64,000 nucleotides of DNA, taken from assembly GCA_936450465.1 (NCBI GenBank), contig OW388300.1, positions 43,308,358-43,372,357 of the forward strand, written 5' to 3'. This stretch comes from Gibbula magus (Eukaryota; Mollusca; Gastropoda; Trochida; Trochidae). Each line of letters starts with the position of its first letter. Within the stretch, counting starts at the first letter, position 1. This document shows positions 61,101 through 64,000 of this stretch, in pieces. Below the pieces are notes generated by a model that was not told where the DNA came from, made no database searches, and was given only the letters and a program-made list of their open reading frames with translations. The position numbers and the translations under genes are program-made.

Positions 61101-63567
61101 GGATAACAAGATAATCAGTGTCATGTGAAGTTCTTCCAAAAGAGGTACACACAGCCATTTGCACACCCTCTAGGAAATCATTGATACAACAATAGGTCAT
61201 CACACCAGCAATCATCATCATCCAACAATTTCTTTTCAGTAGGTTAATTTTTGAACTATGACACAAGCAAATACATAAGGGTATATTTTAAATCCACAAC
61301 CTCTGAATTAATACTATTCCACTTAACTTTCAGGCTAAGATCCGATCAATCCACGAGGCTATCCGTGACGGTAGACTGCGAGACGTGAGGAACCAGCTGG
61401 ACAGAAAGATGCTGGTCCGGGCTGCAGACAGAACCGGGATGCTGCCTCTCCAGAAAGCTGTCGTCTTCCAACGTGAAGACATCGTCAAGTTTATTGTCAA
61501 AGAATTCAAAGATGCAATCGACCTCAAGGACCATGTGAGTTGTTATGTTAAGAGAAATATATATGGATTACAACTTCTTAATTCATAATATGTGACGTTT
61601 CGACACGTTCGATATATTTGGACAAATTTTTAATGAACTGATGATCTGATAAACCATCAAACCTATAAACATAAACATATGTCGGTCATCAGCTCAATCT
61701 CACTGTTTCACAGATGGACAGGACTGCCCTTCACTACGCTGCAGGATACACAGGCTCAGACGCCCTCTATGAGGAACTCAAGGCAGCAGGAGCAGACGAT
61801 TCCATCAAGGATTTGGTAAGGACTTACGAACAAGATCTTCTTCAGACATACACTACAGTCTTTGAGATGGATTTTGAGCTGAATACAAATGGATTATCAT
61901 CCATTATAGCAAAGAATTTCAAAATGTTTCTCCTATGCAGGTGCATAGATTTTCACTGATAATATCAGCGTTGAAAAGATTTTGTCATAATCTAAAACAC
62001 AAAAAGATATTTCGATGATGATTATAAGATTGAAAACTTTCATAATGTACTGTAACTGTCCCCTCTGTATTGTTGATTTGGGAGAGTCAAATTTGATAGA
62101 TTTGTTATAATCCAAAACAACGATATCCACAGTTGTTCTCTGAAATATCAACTGAGAGACAACCAGGGACAACCATCCAACATGACAACAGAACTTATCA
62201 GACCATCAAGGGGCCAATGTAATAGTATTAGCCTAGCACTAACCATACAATCATCAACATAATGAACTGTAACTAGCCCCTCTGTGTTGTAGAGCTGTAA
62301 GAGTCCGGCAGACTACCGCGAGAACCCCAGCCTGCTCCGACTCGACAATATCCGCACACGTCTCCTGTATATTGTGGGTCCTGTACAGCCAGCCACCAGC
62401 GAGGAGACCGCCCCCACAGAGACCGCAGACCCGTCGTCAGCTGCTACACCACCTCCCAGTGCAGGTTAGTCTCCAAGATCTTATCCATAGGGTCACAACT
62501 GAATCTACTGATTGACAATGATAATGTAAAATAAGTTCGAGGACTTGATGACTGAGTGGATAAACTGGCAATTTGGGACTGACTCTGAGGGTGTATGTGG
62601 GTACAAAAGCAGAGTGATAAATGAATAGACACCACATGTGAACCATTTGGTCAAAAGAATGTTTTTGTTTTTAAGGATATTCCATTTTTTCAATAAAAAC
62701 ATTTCACACTTTAGGCTTCCGGTCTCCTGTTTGTATTCCTTACTCAAATGTTCTCAATGTACTCAAAATGATCCACTATTTCAGGATCCAGCTCAGAGAG
62801 GTTCCGGAGGTCAGCCACACCACCCAAATCAGCAGAGAAGAAGCCAATCCGCATGTACATAGCCACAGACATCTACGAGAAGAAGAATGTTCCACCTCCC
62901 AGTACGGTGGACGGGAAGTACGTGGCCTATAACCTGGGATCGGCTCTCACCATGGCCCTGGCAGAGATAGCGGAGAGACGACCGTGGGACCCGATAGAGT
63001 ACCTGGCTCAATGGCTCTACAAGTACAGACAGAACCTCGACCACAACAAGCAGGTGAGACACCAACTAAGTGTCATGTGACGAGTTTCCCACCATCATGT
63101 CCCATGTTCCCAAACTTCAAGACAACCTTTTATGGGCAACACAAACTAGAATATTTCTTGAACAACAATATATCTCCAACCCATAACTTTGTACAACAAA
63201 GTATTTTCCATCTCAAAACTCTCCACAAAAGCATATGTATGTCAAGTCTATTACCCATGACACCTTCACCATGACTAAAGTTCTTAAAATCTTGTACACT
63301 AATGTATCAGGTGTAGACAGATACCTCCACTGTTCCCAAACACAGAACTCTGTTCTAAGAAGCTGTATGAAATTATGTCTATGACAGCAAGAAGCTCTGC
63401 TGAACGAGATCCGGAGTGAGGAGGCAAGTCTGGAGCAGGAGGAGAAGGAACGGGCGGTGAGGAGGGAGGAGAAGCTCCGCATCCAGGAGGAGGAGGCCGC
63501 CAAGCAGAAGCGGGAGGAGGAGGAGGAGAGGAAGAGGAAGGAGCAGGAGGAGCTACAGAGGAAGTGA
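51715..63567 (+). CDS. Ankyrin-module x3 / Dpy-30 / coiled-coil protein, 14 coding exons
   Basis: Joining 14 exons (listed separately) gives one open frame of 1,098 codons with every junction in phase. Residues 1-303, 355-648 and 652-949 are three copies of the same unit. Each has ankyrin-type helices, a GWxxW signature (111-115, 464-468, 761-765), a G-L/M-L/P-PL-x-KA block, a TALHYAA ankyrin repeat and a YR helix. Residues 995-1035 match the Dpy-30 motif (LG..LT..LAE.A..RP.DPIEYLA.WLYKY), closest as I remember it to DYDC1/2. Residues 1040-1098 are an acidic/basic coiled coil, as also follows the motif in DYDC proteins. Dpy-30 motifs bind amphipathic helices, for example in radial spokes, so a ciliary or flagellar scaffold is inferred, not shown. 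I know no named vertebrate protein with this architecture. The alternative is two genes (modules 1-2, and module 3 plus Dpy-30), because module 3 has its own Met with a good context. Confidence 0.85.
52135..52628. other. Intron 1 with a tRNA-like SINE
   Basis: On the minus strand 52366-52290 reads atgtagctcagttggtagag (A box) and gggttagattcct (B-box like). Stems pair poorly, so it is a SINE head, not a tRNA gene. Confidence 0.6.
52629..52829 (+). CDS. Exon 2 (module 1, exon B)
   Basis: This exon is 201 bp (residues 141-207), phase 0 on both sides, with acceptor ttcag and donor gtaagt. It carries the B-block signature GLPPLQKAAIFQ, an ankyrin-like first helix preceded by a helix-forming stretch. 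It is equal in length to exon 10 of module 3. Confidence 0.85.
52930..53227 (-). mobile_element. SINE family 1 copy in intron 2
   Basis: Shares gtttaactctgctttcaaga to gctaaccactgct with the other copies; B box inverse gattcgaaccctgg. The left end is slightly shortened. Confidence 0.75.
53372..53470 (+). CDS. Exon 3 (module 1, exon C), canonical ankyrin repeat
   Basis: This 99-bp exon (residues 208-240) encodes almost exactly one ankyrin repeat, with TGRTALHYAA, then an L-V-E-AGAD turn, ending in DL at a gtgagt donor. Phase 0 on both sides. Its counterparts are exons 7 and 11. Confidence 0.88.
53526..53834 (-). mobile_element. SINE family 1 copy in intron 3, 13-bp target duplication
   Basis: A complete 309-bp copy between direct repeats CCGCCATGCTAGA (53513-53525 and 53835-53847). 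It ends in a C-rich stretch that looks like the 5' start of the SINE on the minus strand. Recent by the intact repeats. Confidence 0.85.
54383..54573 (+). CDS. Exon 4 (module 1, exon D)
   Basis: This exon is 191 bp, entered in phase 0 after an AG and left in phase 2 at a gtactc donor. It holds the YR-K helix typical of exon D (SPEFYRKKPG), then a basic linker. The last two bases (AG) join the first base of exon 5 (G) to make Arg-304, so modules 1 and 2 are physically linked in one frame. The donor is weaker than the others. Confidence 0.75.
55019..55595 (+). CDS. Exon 5 (linker plus module 2, exon A)
   Basis: This exon is 577 bp (residues 304-496), with acceptor ttttcaag, phase 2 in, phase 0 out, and a gtaact donor. 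The first 50 residues are a Ser/Asn/Lys-rich linker with no counterpart in modules 1 or 3. The rest follows the exon-A plan (NLYEAI, WSYLHLAVA, DADGLTFIDLA, GWATW). Codon use is more AT-ending than in exons 1 and 9, and the A-block ankyrin residues are less conserved. Confidence 0.82.
56096..56317 (+). CDS. Exon 6 (module 2, exon B)
   Basis: This exon is 222 bp (residues 497-570), phase 0 both sides, acceptor ttccag, donor gtgagt. It carries GLPPLHKAVIFQ, the B signature. It is seven codons longer than exons 2 and 10, the extra residues lying just before the signature. Confidence 0.85.
56466..56567 (+). CDS. Exon 7 (module 2, exon C), ankyrin repeat
   Basis: This 102-bp exon (residues 571-604) encodes one ankyrin repeat (MERTALHYAA, then DVGAEN), closing with DL at a gtgagt donor. 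Same position, phase and length class as exons 3 and 11. Confidence 0.88.
56832..56964 (+). CDS. Exon 8 (module 2, exon D)
   Basis: This exon is 133 bp (residues 605-648 plus one base), acceptor ttccag, donor gtgagt, phase 1 out. It begins WGFTAMEYRE, aligned with the YR helix of exons 4 and 12. Its last base G plus AT at the start of exon 9 make Asp-649, so reading on into module 3 is in frame. Shorter tail than exons 4 and 12. Confidence 0.78.
56965..60493. other. Intron 8 (3.5 kb), decayed retroelement and exon fragments
   Basis: 57041-57180 holds two decayed repeats of the exon-8 end. 57307-57939 is a degenerate 210-codon frame with one internal stop (57676-57678), family unknown. 58159-58230 and 58306-58390 each encode a reverse-transcriptase-like motif (GVKQG.SLCP) with stops. 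58400-60493 is anonymous; the small frame at 59320-59511 lacks support. Confidence 0.6.
58159..58390 (+). pseudogene. Two tandem relics of a non-LTR reverse transcriptase
   Basis: SGMKQGGSLCPYLLSY with stops after it, then, about 150 bp on, FQLGVKQGRSLCP with an in-frame stop. The motif G-x-K-Q-G-x-x-L-x-P is conserved in reverse transcriptases of LINE-type elements. Both relics are followed by VDK. Too short and broken to be functional. Confidence 0.6.
60494..60921 (+). CDS. Exon 9 (module 3, exon A)
   Basis: This exon is 428 bp, with a ctaacccctacag acceptor and a gtgaga donor. From its internal Met (60502, residue 652) to the donor is exactly 140 codons, the same as exon 1. The Met context (agaATGG) would also serve as a start for a short isoform made from a promoter in the 3.5-kb intron. 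It contains NIRDKDGKSLLHVAA (ankyrin) and GWDEW at 761-765. Lys/Glu-rich compared with module 1. Confidence 0.85.
61334..61534 (+). CDS. Exon 10 (module 3, exon B)
   Basis: This exon is 201 bp (residues 792-858), phase 0 both sides, acceptor tttcag, donor gtgagt. Signature GMLPLQKAVVFQ. Same length as exon 2. Confidence 0.87.
61714..61815 (+). CDS. Exon 11 (module 3, exon C), ankyrin repeat
   Basis: This 102-bp exon (residues 859-892) is one ankyrin repeat: MDRTALHYAAGY, then a turn AAGADDS, ending DL at a gtaagg donor. Acceptor ttcacag. Confidence 0.88.
62293..62464 (+). CDS. Exon 12 (module 3, exon D) and linker
   Basis: This exon is 172 bp (residues 893-949 plus one base), acceptor ttgtag, donor gttagt. 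It opens with SCKSPADYREN, the third copy of the YR helix, then runs into a Thr/Glu/Pro/Ala-rich linker with low complexity. Phase 1 out, completed by GA of exon 13. Confidence 0.82.
62785..63053 (+). CDS. Exon 13, Dpy-30 motif
   Basis: This exon is 269 bp (residues 950-1039), acceptor tttcag, donor gtgaga, phase 0 out. A basic Ser/Arg/Lys linker is followed by an IYEKKNVPPPST stretch. The Dpy-30 helical hairpin then spans about 995-1035, with the hallmark DPIEYLA at 1018-1024. This motif forms a dimeric four-helix bundle in known family members. It is the strongest family match in the window. Confidence 0.9.
63388..63567 (+). CDS. Exon 14, Glu/Arg/Lys coiled coil, possible C terminus
   Basis: Acceptor tatgacag; residues 1040-1098 are a charged single-helix or coiled-coil stretch (repeated EE, RK, QE). 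The frame reaches AAG TGA at 63562-63567. The same bases form a perfect donor, AA|gtgagta, at 63564. If spliced, the exon ends at 63563 in phase 2 and the gene continues past the window. If not, the protein ends here, and AATAAA lies 125 bp further on. A long poly-Glu/Arg purine tract makes assembly slips possible. Confidence 0.65.
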   Translation, partial: QEALLNEIRSEEASLEQEEKERAVRREEKLRIQEEEAAKQKREEEEERKRKEQEELQRK

Positions 63568-64000
63568 GTAGTCCTCGGGCAGAGCTTGCCAAGCTGTATT
63601 CCCAAGCTGGGGTTCAAAGAGATGACTGTCTGAACTATAGTAGGAGAGGTATTTCAAGTTAGATAACTTGTCCCCAATCATTTTCTCAGTGAATAAAATA
63701 AGTTTAAACCAACCTTGGTAGAATGAATATATTGAGGGTTGAGAATGAGGTTTAAAAGAATAAATATCCAGAGTGTCCAGTGGTAGATCCCAGATTGGAC
63801 TTTTGTGCAGAAAATCCAACTTATCAAAAACATCAGCTGATCTACTGATTATTTCTTGCCTTATTGTGGCTGAACATTTTCATGAAAACCACTTAATATT
63901 TCCTCTGTGGAAAAAGTAAAAAAGTTTTGTAATGACAGGAATGACATTTAATCCGGCATTAGCTGTTAGGGACATGACAGTTTATCATGTATCATAAGAA
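63568..64000. other. Downstream of exon 14
   Basis: Either the 3' UTR and flank, or the start of an intron, depending on whether the exon-14 donor is used. No further exon could be placed. Confidence 0.4.
63692..63764 (+). terminator. Candidate polyadenylation signals
   Basis: AATAAA occurs at 63692-63697 and again at 63759-63764, downstream of the exon-14 TGA. They would fit an mRNA ending there, but AATAAA is common by chance in AT-rich DNA and they matter only if exon 14 is the last exon. Confidence 0.3.

Noticed and set aside
1..64000. CRISPR arrays, operons, ribosome binding sites
   Set aside because: The tandem repeats lack unique equal-length spacers and the gene is spliced, so this is eukaryotic DNA.

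Overview
The window looks like nuclear DNA from an invertebrate, most likely a marine gastropod mollusc. It is AT-rich and intron-rich with GT-AG splicing, and about 80% of it is non-coding. It holds tRNA-derived SINEs whose tail resembles gastropod SINEs, and elements with 151-152-bp tandem cores resembling the 'pearl' elements described in oysters. The organism call is inference; nothing in the sequence names a species.

The only well-supported gene fills the right end (51.7-63.6 kb, + strand). Fourteen exons can be joined in one open frame with matching splice phases, giving a predicted 1,098-residue protein. It consists of three tandem copies of a four-exon ankyrin-repeat module (exons A, B, C, D), then a Dpy-30 (DYDC-like) helical motif, then a Glu/Arg/Lys-rich coiled coil. 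Dpy-30 motifs of the DYDC/AK7/NME5/radial-spoke type dock onto amphipathic helices in cilia, so a ciliary scaffold role is the favoured inference. Two RFX (X-box) like sites beside a splice-donor-ending candidate leader exon lie 6 kb upstream, at 45.4 kb. Exon 14 reads either into a TGA stop or into a perfect splice donor, so the 3' end is open.

Two small minus-strand coding pieces are plausible but orphan: a terminal exon at 40.08-40.22 kb and a possible first coding exon at 26.82-26.85 kb.

The left 51 kb is dominated by repeats. A direct duplication of about 6 kb (1.8-7.8 kb and 8.9-14.8 kb) works as a natural empty-site experiment. It exposes a 1.5-kb Helitron-like insertion with asymmetric inverted repeats, a 355-bp TTAA MITE and a 1.43-kb TTAA element nested in another MITE. 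Further right come pogo-like MITEs, one hosting a nested fold-back with an 11-bp target duplication. There are also fold-back elements, one interrupted by a SINE with an 11-bp target duplication, four pearl-like elements, several minisatellites and at least seven copies of one SINE family. Two of those SINE copies and a tRNA-like SINE sit in introns of the ankyrin gene. A 3.5-kb intron between modules 2 and 3 holds decayed reverse-transcriptase fragments and decayed copies of an exon end.

All calls come from reading the sequence and the predicted translations; no database search was possible.
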